Shown here: piece after piece, positions 51,613 to 60,199 of the stretch
How positions within the stretch are numbered: the first letter of the stretch is position 1
Layout: the number at the start of each line of letters is the position of its first letter
Origin: Paenibacillus ferrarius
GTDB lineage: Bacteria > Bacillota > Bacilli > Paenibacillales > NBRC-103111
Assembly (NCBI RefSeq): GCF_002027705.1
Contig: NZ_MBTG01000010.1
Location: 80,758-144,757, forward strand
Length of the DNA: 64,000 nucleotides
Reading direction: 5' to 3'
The notes under the pieces: generated by a model
Told to the model about the DNA's origin: nothing
What the model saw: the letters and a program-made list of their open reading frames with translations, nothing else
Database searches by the model: none
Program-made: the position numbers and the translations under genes

Positions 51613-52851
51613 ATGAGTCCTATTTATAGGAAATTTTTGACATGGATGTTGGTCGCAGTGATTGCGGTGTTAGCAGCACCACACAATTCTTTCGCAGATC
51701 AGGAACTTGCTGCATCAAGTGATATGCCCTTTATTACGCTTCTAGATGAGTTTACTTTGTATGCATCGGAGGATACTAGAGCCAATGATGCCATAGGTGC
51801 TCTAAGCCCGCTTCAGTCTGTTCACTTAGCACCTATCAAGAAAAATATGCTGCTAAACATCATAAGTTTGGAAAAAGTTCAGGTTGAAACATGGCTGGGG
51901 AAGGCTTGGATTAATTTAAAAGAGGGATCTTATAAGTACGGCAAGTTAGTTGCCGAGGATCAGAATCTGACCTTGCTGGATAGGGAGACTACTATTTATA
52001 AGGCACCTTCGAAAATGACGGATTATAAGCTATCCCCTCAGAAGGTTCAGGCCATTGCTTCTTTAGATGTGTGCGACCCGTATACGCCATGTCGGACTGA
52101 AGATAAGTGGTTTTTGATTCACACATCATGGCTTGGAGATAAATGGATTCGCCCTTTCGAATACGCTGAGAAATACAAAGGGGTTCCGTTCAAAAGCCTT
52201 GTACCTATTGCGCGGGAAAGCGCTGTGTATCTGTACCCTTTTGGTGAGCCCGTACAGAATGAAGCCAAACTGAAACCTCAATTGGCCAATGCACGAACCA
52301 AATATTTGATCACAAGTATGGCTGGCGCCAGTGTGTGGTATCAGGTTGATACCCCGCAAGGGTTAAGATGGATTCATTTGGATAGCGACTATGGACTTGG
52401 AATTGAAGGAATCGAAGCAGTTGATCGGACAATTGATCTTCCCGTACCCTTCCAGTATTTCAAAACACCCTACAACTACATTAGCGTTTCAACGTCAGAG
52501 GAACCTGCACAAGCCGTACATGCGATTGGCCAAATAAACGATTGGTACTTTACGTTGGCTAACGGTTCAGGAGCTGGGGTATGGATCAATCCATCTAGGG
52601 AAGTTGCGTCACGATTGACTGGCGACTTCGAGAAAGATCACAAGCTCGGTGTTAAGAAGAACCAGGTTAACATTGAATTATCTCAGACATCAATTGCGTT
52701 AGATGCGCCATATGAGGATAGTAATGCGTTGAACAATGCTTTGAACTTCTCTAAACAATCCGTCATGGCTTCTCTTGAATGGACTTCTTACGAAGGACAA
52801 ACGTGGTATTACATACACACATGGCAGGGATTCAAATGGGTAAGACTTTGA
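51613..52851 (+). CDS. Secreted protein with SH3b-like repeats
   Basis: This ~412-residue protein has a signal peptide (WMLVAVIAVLAAPHNSFA) and about five repeats ending in aromatic strands: TWLGKAWINL, WFLIHTSWLGDKWIRP, WYQVDTPQGLRWIHL, WYFTLANGSGAGVWINP and WYYIHTWQGFKWVRL. The W..I.T..G..WI pattern is that of SH3b/GW-type wall-binding modules, so a cell-wall-associated role is likely. No catalytic domain is visible. The start is unclear: the ATG at 51613 touches its Shine-Dalgarno (AAAGGAG), while an ATT at 51622 or a TTG at 51637 has usable spacing. It may belong to the same transcript as the GrpB-GNAT gene. Confidence 0.78.
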   Translation: MSPIYRKFLTWMLVAVIAVLAAPHNSFADQELAASSDMPFITLLDEFTLYASEDTRANDAIGALSPLQSVHLAPIKKNMLLNIISLEKVQVETWLGKAWINLKEGSYKYGKLVAEDQNLTLLDRETTIYKAPSKMTDYKLSPQKVQAIASLDVCDPYTPCRTEDKWFLIHTSWLGDKWIRPFEYAEKYKGVPFKSLVPIARESAVYLYPFGEPVQNEAKLKPQLANARTKYLITSMAGASVWYQVDTPQGLRWIHLDSDYGLGIEGIEAVDRTIDLPVPFQYFKTPYNYISVSTSEEPAQAVHAIGQINDWYFTLANGSGAGVWINPSREVASRLTGDFEKDHKLGVKKNQVNIELSQTSIALDAPYEDSNALNNALNFSKQSVMASLEWTSYEGQTWYYIHTWQGFKWVRL

Positions 52852-52932
52852 ATGCTATAAGAAAGCAATGGACCATAACCGATGAAAGACGGAGCCGAAC
52901 TGGTTTCGTCTTTTTCAACACGCATATGATAA

Positions 52933-52947
52933 TGAGAATTGTTTTCA
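52933..52947. promoter_or_regulatory. Fur box-like site
   Basis: TGAGAATTGTTTTCA matches the 15-bp Fur consensus TGATAATNATTATCA in 11 of 14 informative positions. It lies 51 bp before the AraC start, so iron would repress that gene. Confidence 0.6.
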
Positions 52948-52997
52948 ATTGTGATATGATAGTTTAATAGATTGCGAAAGAAAGGAATGACCGATTT

Positions 52998-54968
52998 ATG
53001 AGAATTAGCGACCATATTATATTGTGGAATCATGTTCTCATTAGAGTGATGGACGTTCGCCGCATGATGCTGGAGCCTGGCGAAGTCATGCGCGGATATC
53101 GCGTGCCGACAAGCGCTTTTTTGTATGTTACCAGCGGCAGTGCTGAGCTGCACATAGACGGAATTGAAAGTCGCTTGCAGCGATTTCATGTTCTGCACGT
53201 AGGGAAGGGCCTTAGTCTCGACATTGCGGCTGTGGAGCAGCTGGAATATTTTATGGTGCTGTACAAGGCAACATTGCCGCTTCCGAGCCGATATGAACTG
53301 GTCAATCTTATGGAGCGGGAGAATCCGTTCCAATTGCGCTATACTTTATCACCTAAGTTTCCAATATCTTGGCTGCAGAAGTTGGAGCATATGTATCAAA
53401 TATGGCAGGCGCCCAGTTCGCTCGATAAATTCAAAGTGAAAACGCTATTTTATCAATTGCTTTACGAACTGGTAGAGCAGCTGCACGAACAAGGGGTCGA
53501 TGTTATCCGTCCTGATCTCGTCAGCCAAGCTATCTATTATATGGAGGAGCATTATCAGGAAACGGTGACGCTGGAAGCGTTGGCCGAAACGCTGGAGTGT
53601 ACGTCCAGACAATTGCTCCGTTTGTTTAAAAATCAAATGAATACAAGTCCGATCGTGTATTTGATCGGGCTTCGGGTGAACAAGGCCAAGGCACTTCTTG
53701 TCTATACGGACAGAACGCTGAAAGAGATCTCGGAGAGTGTCGGCTACGCGGACAGTTATTATTTCAGCAGGATTTTCAAGAAGCAGGAGGGGATCTCTCC
53801 CCAAAGGTTCAAAGAGTCGTACGGCCGGGAATGGCGTCGAAATAATCCATTCCCGGTGTCGAAATATCCCATTGTGGAGGGGGGGCTTAGACGCTATAGT
53901 AGTAATGGTTATGAGAATCATTATCATTATAGAGAAGAGGGAGATTCACAGATGTATAAGAAATCAAGAGCCTGGATGACTGCCATGGTCGTCATCTGTT
54001 TCACATTACTTTTAAGTGCCTGTTCAACCGGATCGACGACAACGCCTACCACGACGAGTGGAGTAACGCCGGTCCCTGCCGCTAGCAGCTCTCCATCGGC
54101 CGCGGCGAATAAGGAAGCTGATGCCCCGCGGGTTATTAAACATGCGATGGGCGAAACGACGATCAAGGGTACGCCGTCCCGAGTCGTTATCCTGACCAAT
54201 GAGGGGACGGAAGCGCTGCTCGCAGTTGGTGTTAAGCCGGTGGGTGCCGTTATGTCCTGGCTTGGGGAACCATGGTACGACCATATTAAGAATGATATGC
54301 AGAATGTAACTGTCGTCGGAGATGAATTGCAGCCGAATATTGAACTCATTGCCAGCTTGAAACCGGACCTCATTATCGGGAACAAAGTGAGGCAGGAGAA
54401 AATTTACGATCAGCTGAAGCAAATTGCTCCTACGGTGTTCGCGGCTGACTTGGTCGGGGATTGGAAAGTCAATTTCAAGCTGTACTCAGAGACGGTGAAT
54501 AAGAAGGATGAAGGCGAAAAAGTAATGGCTGCTTTCGACAAGCGGGTAGCGGATGTGAAAGCGAAGCTCGGCAGCAAGGCAGCAACGAAAGTCTCACTAG
54601 TGCGTTTCTCGGCGACACAGGTGCGCATTTACCAGAAACAGACATTCGCCGGCGTACTGCTTAACCAACTGGGCATCGCACGTCCTGAGTCGCAGGAGAA
54701 GGACTCTTTCATTGAAATTTTGAATAAAGAAAATATCGCCAAAATGGATGGAGATGTCCTGTTCTACTTCGTATCGGAAGCGAAAGGGAAGACGGATGCT
54801 GCGAACGTTGTGAAGGAATGGATGAATGATCCGTTATTCAAAAACTTAAACGTTACGAAAGCCAATAAAGTGATTCAAGTAGATGAAGGAATTTGGAACT
54901 CCGCAGGCGGATACAAAGCGGCTAACCTGCTCCTCGATGAGTTGATCAAGTATTTCGATGTCAAATAA
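52998..54968 (+). CDS. AraC regulator running in frame into a siderophore-binding lipoprotein
   Basis: A single frame of 656 codons joins two complete proteins. Residues 1-~290 form an AraC regulator: a cupin-like N-terminal part, then helix-turn-helix motifs VTLEALAETLECTSRQLLRL and LKEISESVGYADSYYFSRI. Residues 291-318 are a linker with no stop, then at residue 319 (ATG 53952) a full lipoprotein signal peptide begins, with lipobox LLSAC and Cys at residue 342. The rest is a FecB-type siderophore-binding domain (NIELIASLKPDLIIGNKVRQEK, GVKPVGAVM). If translated as one chain it would be a membrane protein with DNA-binding inside and siderophore binding outside. An internal Fur box and ribosome site suggest the receptor is also made alone. 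Confidence 0.7.
   Translation: MRISDHIILWNHVLIRVMDVRRMMLEPGEVMRGYRVPTSAFLYVTSGSAELHIDGIESRLQRFHVLHVGKGLSLDIAAVEQLEYFMVLYKATLPLPSRYELVNLMERENPFQLRYTLSPKFPISWLQKLEHMYQIWQAPSSLDKFKVKTLFYQLLYELVEQLHEQGVDVIRPDLVSQAIYYMEEHYQETVTLEALAETLECTSRQLLRLFKNQMNTSPIVYLIGLRVNKAKALLVYTDRTLKEISESVGYADSYYFSRIFKKQEGISPQRFKESYGREWRRNNPFPVSKYPIVEGGLRRYSSNGYENHYHYREEGDSQMYKKSRAWMTAMVVICFTLLLSACSTGSTTTPTTTSGVTPVPAASSSPSAAANKEADAPRVIKHAMGETTIKGTPSRVVILTNEGTEALLAVGVKPVGAVMSWLGEPWYDHIKNDMQNVTVVGDELQPNIELIASLKPDLIIGNKVRQEKIYDQLKQIAPTVFAADLVGDWKVNFKLYSETVNKKDEGEKVMAAFDKRVADVKAKLGSKAATKVSLVRFSATQVRIYQKQTFAGVLLNQLGIARPESQEKDSFIEILNKENIAKMDGDVLFYFVSEAKGKTDAANVVKEWMNDPLFKNLNVTKANKVIQVDEGIWNSAGGYKAANLLLDELIKYFDVK
53912..53926. 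promoter_or_regulatory. Fur box inside the fused reading frame
   Basis: TGAGAATCATTATCA differs from the TGATAATNATTATCA consensus at one informative base. It lies 26 bp before the internal ATG of the siderophore receptor, and its DNA is read as Tyr-Glu-Asn-His-Tyr-His-Tyr in the fused frame. Confidence 0.8.
53952..54968 (+). CDS. Iron-siderophore ABC transporter substrate-binding lipoprotein
   Basis: This is the receptor part of the 656-codon frame, read from the internal ATG preceded by AGAGGGAG at good spacing. The signal peptide AMVVICFTLLLSAC ends in a lipobox; Cys24 would be lipidated and retained on the outer face of the membrane. The 338-residue product has the two lobes of FecB/FepB-type proteins and starts with ALLAVGVKPVGAVMSW. 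It captures ferric siderophore and passes it to the two permeases that follow (54958, 55970), with which it overlaps by 11 bp. Paralogue at 59115 has the same layout without the N-terminal AraC. Iron control by the upstream Fur box is expected. Confidence 0.85.
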   Translation: MYKKSRAWMTAMVVICFTLLLSACSTGSTTTPTTTSGVTPVPAASSSPSAAANKEADAPRVIKHAMGETTIKGTPSRVVILTNEGTEALLAVGVKPVGAVMSWLGEPWYDHIKNDMQNVTVVGDELQPNIELIASLKPDLIIGNKVRQEKIYDQLKQIAPTVFAADLVGDWKVNFKLYSETVNKKDEGEKVMAAFDKRVADVKAKLGSKAATKVSLVRFSATQVRIYQKQTFAGVLLNQLGIARPESQEKDSFIEILNKENIAKMDGDVLFYFVSEAKGKTDAANVVKEWMNDPLFKNLNVTKANKVIQVDEGIWNSAGGYKAANLLLDELIKYFDVK

Positions 54969-55977
54969 TAGAGCCGCATTGCTTCACACACGCAAAAGCA
55001 AGATGATCGGATTGTCAGCGGGAGCTGTGTTCCTGCTCATGCTAGCCACAGCGAGTGTTCTACTGGGGGCGCATACATATACGTTTGGCGATTTGTGGAT
55101 GAGTTACAAGCATTTCGACGGCTCGAACGAGCATTTGATTCTTAGAACGACCCGGGTCCCCCGGGTTCTGGTGGCGGCTGCCGTAGGCGCTTGTCTCGCA
55201 GTAGCGGGTGCCGTCATGCAGGTGTTGACGCGAAACCCACTGGCATCCCCTTCCATATTCGGCATTAATGCCGGTGCTTCGTTATTCATCGTCATCGGGC
55301 TGGTCCTATACGGATCGGCTCTTTCGATGAATGCGATGATTTGGATCGCTTTTGCCGGCGCGCTGTTCGTCTCGATCTGCGTATATGCCATGGCGATGCG
55401 GGGCAGCTGGTTCGAGCCGATCAAACTCACCCTGGCCGGCGCGGCGATGGGGGCTTTGGCCTCGTCAATTACGTCCGGCTTGATTCTAATTAACAAGCAG
55501 TCGCTGGATACGGCCTTGTTCTGGATGATCGGGTCCGTCACCGGGAGGAAATTGGACCATTTGCTGTCTGTTGCCCCCTATATGGCGATTGGTTTAGGAC
55601 TAGCGCTGCTTTTGGCAGGCTCTTTCAACATTATGGTGTTGGGCGAGGACAGTGCCCGAAGTTTGGGTCAGCGGGTGACGCTCGTGAGACTGCTGTCCTC
55701 GCTTGCCGTCGTACTGCTCGCCGGGAGCTCGGTCGCGGCTGCCGGCCCAATCGCATTCGTCGGACTGATCGTTCCGCATCTGTGCCGGTCGCTGATTGGG
55801 CATGATCACCGGTGGCTGCTGCCGTGCTGCGCATTAAGCGGCGCTGTGCTGCTCGTAGCGGCGGATCTTGCGGCACGTTTCGTGCTGATGCCTAAGGAGG
55901 TACCCGTCGGTATCGCTACGGCGATGCTGGGCGTTCCCTTTCTGATCCATGCGGCAAGGAGGAAGGAGCATGGCTAA
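54958..55977 (+). CDS. FecCD-type siderophore permease 1
   Basis: This 339-residue membrane protein has about ten hydrophobic segments and the FecCD signature around the first helix (TLLTLA-like RVPRVLVAAAVGACLAVAGA) and AVMQVLTRNPLASPSIFGINAGA. The EAA-like ATPase contact is GEDSARSLGQRVTLVRLL. It forms a heterodimer with the next permease. Its ATG lies inside the last codons of the receptor gene (11-bp overlap), so translation is coupled. The ending RRKEHG overlaps the next start. No ATPase gene follows within this unit. Confidence 0.92.
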   Translation: MSNNRAALLHTRKSKMIGLSAGAVFLLMLATASVLLGAHTYTFGDLWMSYKHFDGSNEHLILRTTRVPRVLVAAAVGACLAVAGAVMQVLTRNPLASPSIFGINAGASLFIVIGLVLYGSALSMNAMIWIAFAGALFVSICVYAMAMRGSWFEPIKLTLAGAAMGALASSITSGLILINKQSLDTALFWMIGSVTGRKLDHLLSVAPYMAIGLGLALLLAGSFNIMVLGEDSARSLGQRVTLVRLLSSLAVVLLAGSSVAAAGPIAFVGLIVPHLCRSLIGHDHRWLLPCCALSGAVLLVAADLAARFVLMPKEVPVGIATAMLGVPFLIHAARRKEHG

Positions 55978-56971
55978 ATTACGCTCGAGAAGATCGGCTT
56001 TGATCATTATCGGTTTATTTCTCGTGATGATTGTGCTTTCAATGGTTAGCCTCTCTGTCGGCAGTGTAAGCATCCCGATGAAGGATGTTTTCCGCTCGTT
56101 GATCGGACAGAACATGGGCAGTTCAGAGCTGATTCTCTGGAACTTCCGGCTCCCGAGAATCCTTGCCGCGATCCTGGTTGGGGCAGCGCTGGCCGTATCA
56201 GGCGCCCTTCTGCAGGGGGTGATTCGGAACCCGCTCGCTTCACCGGACATTCTAGGCGTCACCGGAGGCGCTTCGGCAGCAGCTGTTGCTTTCATGACAC
56301 TGTTCACCAGCTACAGCATCCATTGGATTCCCGTTGTTGCGATGGTGGGAGCACTTCTCGCAGTGCTGATCAATTATACCCTTGCTTGGAAGCGGGGGGT
56401 ATCGACCTACAGGCTGGTGCTCATCGGCATCGGCCTTTCCACCGCGCTGGGAGCGCTCACCATGTTCCTGCTCATTAGCGGGCCGGCTTACTTGGCGGCT
56501 CAGGTGTTGAACTGGATGACAGGCAGCATCTACGGGACAAGCTGGAAGTACGTGCAGATCATCTTTCCCTGGATTGCCGTCTTTATTCCGTTCTCCTACG
56601 TGTATGCGAAGGAGTTGACGATTCAGACATTAGGCGAAGCGACGGCTATGGGGCTTGGCAGCCGGCTTCAAGTTACCCGAGTTATCGTACTGCTCTACAG
56701 CGTAGCACTTGCCGGTGCAGCTGTTGGGGTGGCTGGGATGATTTCGTTCCTCGGCCTCATGGCTCCTCATATCGCCCGCAAACTCGTAGGCAACTCGTAT
56801 TCGCTCATCATTCCCGTTGCGGCTTTCACCGGCGCGATTCTGCTTCTGTTGGCTGATTTGGCCGGACGTATGCTGTTTATGCCGCTGGATATACCTGCAG
56901 GGGTATTCACTGCGGGTATTGGGGCGCCGTTTTTCCTTTATTTGTTATTCAAACGCAAGCCGATTCGTTGA
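55970..56971 (+). CDS. FecCD-type siderophore permease 2
   Basis: This 333-residue protein is the second permease half. It has about nine hydrophobic segments and RLPRILAAILVGAALAVSGALLQG and RNPLASPDILGVTGGASAAAV as family signatures. I place the start at the ATG at 55970 (MAKLRSRRSAL) after GGAGGAAGG; it overlaps the previous gene by 8 bp. The ATPase docking loop is GEATAMGLGSRLQVTRV. It closes the unit, ahead of a terminator. The permease pair is expected to use an ATPase encoded elsewhere, possibly the FecE-type one at 62289. Confidence 0.92.
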   Translation: MAKLRSRRSALIIIGLFLVMIVLSMVSLSVGSVSIPMKDVFRSLIGQNMGSSELILWNFRLPRILAAILVGAALAVSGALLQGVIRNPLASPDILGVTGGASAAAVAFMTLFTSYSIHWIPVVAMVGALLAVLINYTLAWKRGVSTYRLVLIGIGLSTALGALTMFLLISGPAYLAAQVLNWMTGSIYGTSWKYVQIIFPWIAVFIPFSYVYAKELTIQTLGEATAMGLGSRLQVTRVIVLLYSVALAGAAVGVAGMISFLGLMAPHIARKLVGNSYSLIIPVAAFTGAILLLLADLAGRMLFMPLDIPAGVFTAGIGAPFFLYLLFKRKPIR

Positions 56972-57000
56972 CAATAAAGAATGGGTTTACACGCAAAAGG

Positions 57001-57030
57001 ACCGTCAGGATGTTTTCCTGACGGTTTTTC
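57001..57030 (+). terminator. Intrinsic terminator
   Basis: ACCGTCAGGA, a TGTTT loop and TCCTGACGGT form a ten-pair perfect stem followed by TTTTTC, ending the first siderophore operon. Confidence 0.92.
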
Positions 57031-57099
57031 CTACCTGCAAATGAATGGAAAGCAGAAGTCTCCCCTTTTTCTGAGAAGGGCGTTAGAGTGATAAGCTGG

Positions 57100-57288
57100 T
57101 TTCATTGTATTAATTCCAATGCAAGTTAGTTTGAAGAGCTTGAAGGACGATTTCACTGGATAAACTCCAATGCATAATCTAAAAAGCAAGTATTTTGAGC
57201 TTTTAATGAGTATTTCATTGGATTATTTCCAGTGTAAGCTGGCAGAAACTCTTTGACGGCTGATTTCAGTGGACAAATTCCAATGAGA
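57100..57288. repeat. Four CATTGGA palindromic repeats
   Basis: Sequences of the form TTTCATTGGATnAnnTCCAATG recur at 57100, 57151, 57213 and 57264 (spacings 51, 62, 51 bp). CATTGGA and TCCAATG make each an imperfect inverted repeat. The stretch lies between the ends of two convergent genes. No gene is seen in it. Confidence 0.75.
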
Positions 57289-57346
57289 AGAATAAAGCAG
57301 GGCCCCGATCTCTCTCGGAATTGGCCGAGCAGCGAGGCAATTCGAT

Positions 57347-58960
57347 TTATTTTGCCGGTGAACGGAACATCTCCGTAAGATCATGAATGATCTTGCTTCT
57401 GCCAATGGGGGTCCAGCTCATGAGAAGCCAGTTCGGAATATAGTGTGTTTGTTGGCTGGCAACAGCGGGAATTAAGCTCCATGCAGGAGTCTGTATGAGT
57501 TGCTTAAATAATTGATCCGATTCTGGATGATTAATATGTTTGATAATAAATAAATGCTCGGTCTCCAGACTTGGGAATTCTTCGACCAGCATTTCATCTC
57601 GCATCTTCGTAGGAGATACTGCATTGCCTGGCTTCATGCCAAGCTCGGCATACAGCAATTCATTCAACGGATGGTTGACAGCCCCCTGAATACGAAGCGC
57701 ATGCGGAACAACCTGCATGACGGTAACACGTGCATTCCCGATCGATTTGTTCAGCGAATAGCGGGCCTCTGACGTTTTTTCATCTAGCTGATGGAAGGAT
57801 TGTGAGGCTTCTTTTTCACGTCCAACAAGCTCGGCAATATTCATGTGTGTCAGACGCCAGTCGAGATGATGATCAAGGACAACTGTAGGAGCGATCTGTT
57901 TTAATACCTCAAATAAGGATTTATGAAAGTAGTCGGCGATGATAAGATCAGGTTTCACAAGCCTAAGCTGTTCCAATGCTGACGTTAATCGCAAATTATA
58001 ATCTGCGTCGTTCATCCAAGGATATCTGAAGCAATCTACCCCGGCAGCGGGATTCAGTCCTATAGAGGCAAGGTTGTTGTGAAATCCAGTGCGCGAAGCG
58101 GAAGCGATTGTAAGGCGTTCTCTTTTGATATACAAAGTAGGCGAGTAGCCAACTGCTTCTTTAAATAAGCGGCTGAAATAATACTCACTGCTGTAACCGA
58201 CGCTGCTAGCTACTTCTTTAATGGAGCAGGAGGGAGTCAACTGATCTTTGGCATGTTTAATCCTTACACGATTCAAATAATCAGTAAAGGAAATGCCTGC
58301 TGCGCGCTTGAAGCTGCGACAAAACGCATTAGGAGTAAGCATCGCGATGTCTGCCAGTTTTTCGCGTGTAATTTTTTGGTGGTATTGTTGATGAATATAG
58401 GCAATACAGGCGTCTATCCCATGTGTAGGAATCTGTGGAGATTCCTTTTTTGCCGTATCTGATAGGAGGAAGTCAAGCAGGCCTTGCAGCTGCAAATCTG
58501 GATCTATTGCCCCATTCCCATCAACAGCCTCATTGGGATGAATCAAATGATAAAGAGCAATGATTCTTTGCTGTACTTGATCGGGGTCGCGCGAAATCAA
58601 AGGTCCTGTGGACAGCCCTTTCAGTGGACCTGCAGCACTTTTGAGCGTCCATTGCTGTCCGCTTCTCATTGTTGTTACGGAATGGATAACGACTTGGTAA
58701 TACTGGGTTTCTGCTTCTATGGTTTCCATGCTAATTCTTGTACCAGGACTGAAATGAAATAGTTGATGCGGCTCATAGGAATGCGGCACATCATTAATCA
58801 CGACGGTTCCGCTTCCTTTGGCAATGAGGCAGAGCATAGAAACATGAACAGTTCTAGTTCGTTGCAAGAAGGGCTGCAATCGCCTCAACCTGCGGATGGA
58901 AGAGAGCATATGGAGGGTACGACTTTTAGGGGAAACAAGATGAATGGATGTGGCAGGCAA
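57347..58960 (-). CDS. AraC regulator with C-terminal siderophore-binding domain (Btr-like)
   Basis: This 537-residue cytoplasmic protein is built like Bacillus Btr (YbbB), which binds a ferric siderophore and activates its uptake genes. Residues ~1-180 form the cupin-like N-terminal part; the helix-turn-helix pair is at ~185-285 (ITREKLADIAMLTPNAFCRS, IKEVASSVGYSSEYYFSRL). Residues ~290-530 form a FecB-type ligand domain (LEQLRLVKPDLIIADYFHK) with no signal peptide or membrane helix, so ligand binding is inside the cell. It starts at a TTG (58958-58960) with GAGAGGG upstream. It is divergent from the second siderophore operon, its likely target. Confidence 0.9.
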   Translation of the reverse strand: MPATSIHLVSPKSRTLHMLSSIRRLRRLQPFLQRTRTVHVSMLCLIAKGSGTVVINDVPHSYEPHQLFHFSPGTRISMETIEAETQYYQVVIHSVTTMRSGQQWTLKSAAGPLKGLSTGPLISRDPDQVQQRIIALYHLIHPNEAVDGNGAIDPDLQLQGLLDFLLSDTAKKESPQIPTHGIDACIAYIHQQYHQKITREKLADIAMLTPNAFCRSFKRAAGISFTDYLNRVRIKHAKDQLTPSCSIKEVASSVGYSSEYYFSRLFKEAVGYSPTLYIKRERLTIASASRTGFHNNLASIGLNPAAGVDCFRYPWMNDADYNLRLTSALEQLRLVKPDLIIADYFHKSLFEVLKQIAPTVVLDHHLDWRLTHMNIAELVGREKEASQSFHQLDEKTSEARYSLNKSIGNARVTVMQVVPHALRIQGAVNHPLNELLYAELGMKPGNAVSPTKMRDEMLVEEFPSLETEHLFIIKHINHPESDQLFKQLIQTPAWSLIPAVASQQTHYIPNWLLMSWTPIGRSKIIHDLTEMFRSPAK

Positions 58961-59075
58961 AATATTCTCACCCTCTCGCTAGCATTTATGAGTTTACTGG
59001 TAGAATTGTGCATCATATCGGATATTTCAGGTCATGGACGGCCAATAACGCTTGCTTTAGACTAATAGATGATAA

Positions 59076-59090
59076 CAAGAATCATTATCA
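59076..59090. promoter_or_regulatory. Fur box-like site between divergent genes
   Basis: CAAGAATCATTATCA matches the consensus in 11 of 14 informative positions. It lies 25 bp before the receptor gene at 59115 and 116 bp from the Btr-like regulator start, so it could repress both. Confidence 0.65.
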
Positions 59091-59114
59091 ATACAAAAAG
59101 GGAGAGAGAAATCT

Positions 59115-60119
59115 ATGATTCGGCAAGGTACTAGAAAACATACAGTGGGGCTGCTTTTCATCATTTTATCACTTATTTTGGCGGCATGTGGAACAGGAAC
59201 TACCACAACATCTTCACAGCCGACAACGAATGCAGCTGGCGCCGCAGCAACAGCGAAGGCAACTCCAGCAGCTAGCGCACCCTACACGGTTAAACATATC
59301 ATGGGGGAAACTACGGTTAAAGGTAATCCGCAAAGAGTTGTCATTTTGGTTAATGATGCCGTGGAGGCATCGCTGGCACTTGGCATCAAACCAGTTGGAA
59401 TGGTTAAAGCATGGGGCGTACAACCTTATTATGACCATTTGAAGGACAAATTGGAAGGCGTGCAGATTGTCGGTGATGAAAACCAACCCAATTTGGAGGC
59501 AATCGCAGCTCTCAAGCCTGATTTAATTATCGGCAACAAGCTGCGTCAAGAGAAAATATATCAGCAATTATCGAGCATCGCGCCTACGGTTTTCTCCGAG
59601 CGTACCAATTCAGACTCGCTGATCAACTTCAAAATCTATGCAGGAGCATTGAATAAGAATGAAGAAGGCGAGAAACAGTTGGCTGCTTTTGAAACCAAGG
59701 TGAAGGATCTTCAGCAAAAACTTGGAGACAAAACGAATACTAAGGTTTCGTTGGTTCGTTTCTATTTGGAGGATAAAGTAAGGGTCTACTATCAAGATAC
59801 ATTTGCAGGCGGTATTCTCAAAAAAATCGGTCTCAAGAGACCCGCAGCGCAAGATAAACCAACATTCGCCGAGATTATAGGGAAGGAGCGCATTCCAGAA
59901 CTGGATGGTGATATCATGTTCTATTTCACGCTGGAAGATGACAAAGGGATGACAGCCAAAACCGAAAAGGCTTGGCAAGAAGAAACGCTTTGGAAAAACT
60001 TGGACGTCGTGAAAAAAGGAAAAGCGATCAAAGTGAACGATGGCATTTGGAATTCCTCAGGGGGCATTATTTCCGCTAATCTGATGGTCGATGAATTGTC
60101 GAAGTATTTATTAAAATAA
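59115..60119 (+). CDS. Iron-siderophore ABC transporter substrate-binding lipoprotein
   Basis: This 334-residue lipoprotein is the receptor of the second siderophore system. The signal peptide LLFIILSLILAAC puts the lipidated Cys at residue 25, followed by a Thr/Ala-rich linker. The two-lobed FecB-type body has VEASLALGIKPVGMVK, NLEAIAALKPDLIIGNKLRQ and SLVRFYLEDKVRVYYQDTF. It is clearly homologous to the receptor at 53952. The start ATG follows GGGAGAG. A stem-loop after the stop precedes the permeases. A Fur box 25 bp upstream indicates iron repression. Confidence 0.92.
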   Translation: MIRQGTRKHTVGLLFIILSLILAACGTGTTTTSSQPTTNAAGAAATAKATPAASAPYTVKHIMGETTVKGNPQRVVILVNDAVEASLALGIKPVGMVKAWGVQPYYDHLKDKLEGVQIVGDENQPNLEAIAALKPDLIIGNKLRQEKIYQQLSSIAPTVFSERTNSDSLINFKIYAGALNKNEEGEKQLAAFETKVKDLQQKLGDKTNTKVSLVRFYLEDKVRVYYQDTFAGGILKKIGLKRPAAQDKPTFAEIIGKERIPELDGDIMFYFTLEDDKGMTAKTEKAWQEETLWKNLDVVKKGKAIKVNDGIWNSSGGIISANLMVDELSKYLLK

Positions 60120-60131
60120 AAAAAGTTGGAC

Positions 60132-60169
60132 AAACCCGTAATCTGGTCGAATGACTTGGCTACGGGTTT
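60132..60169 (+). promoter_or_regulatory. Stem-loop between receptor and permease genes
   Basis: AAACCCGTA and TACGGGTTT pair across a 20-base loop. There is no long T run, so it may weaken read-through or protect the receptor message rather than end it, giving more receptor than permease. Confidence 0.45.
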
Positions 60170-60199
60170 GAATTTCGTTTATACGGAAGGGAACGTAAG

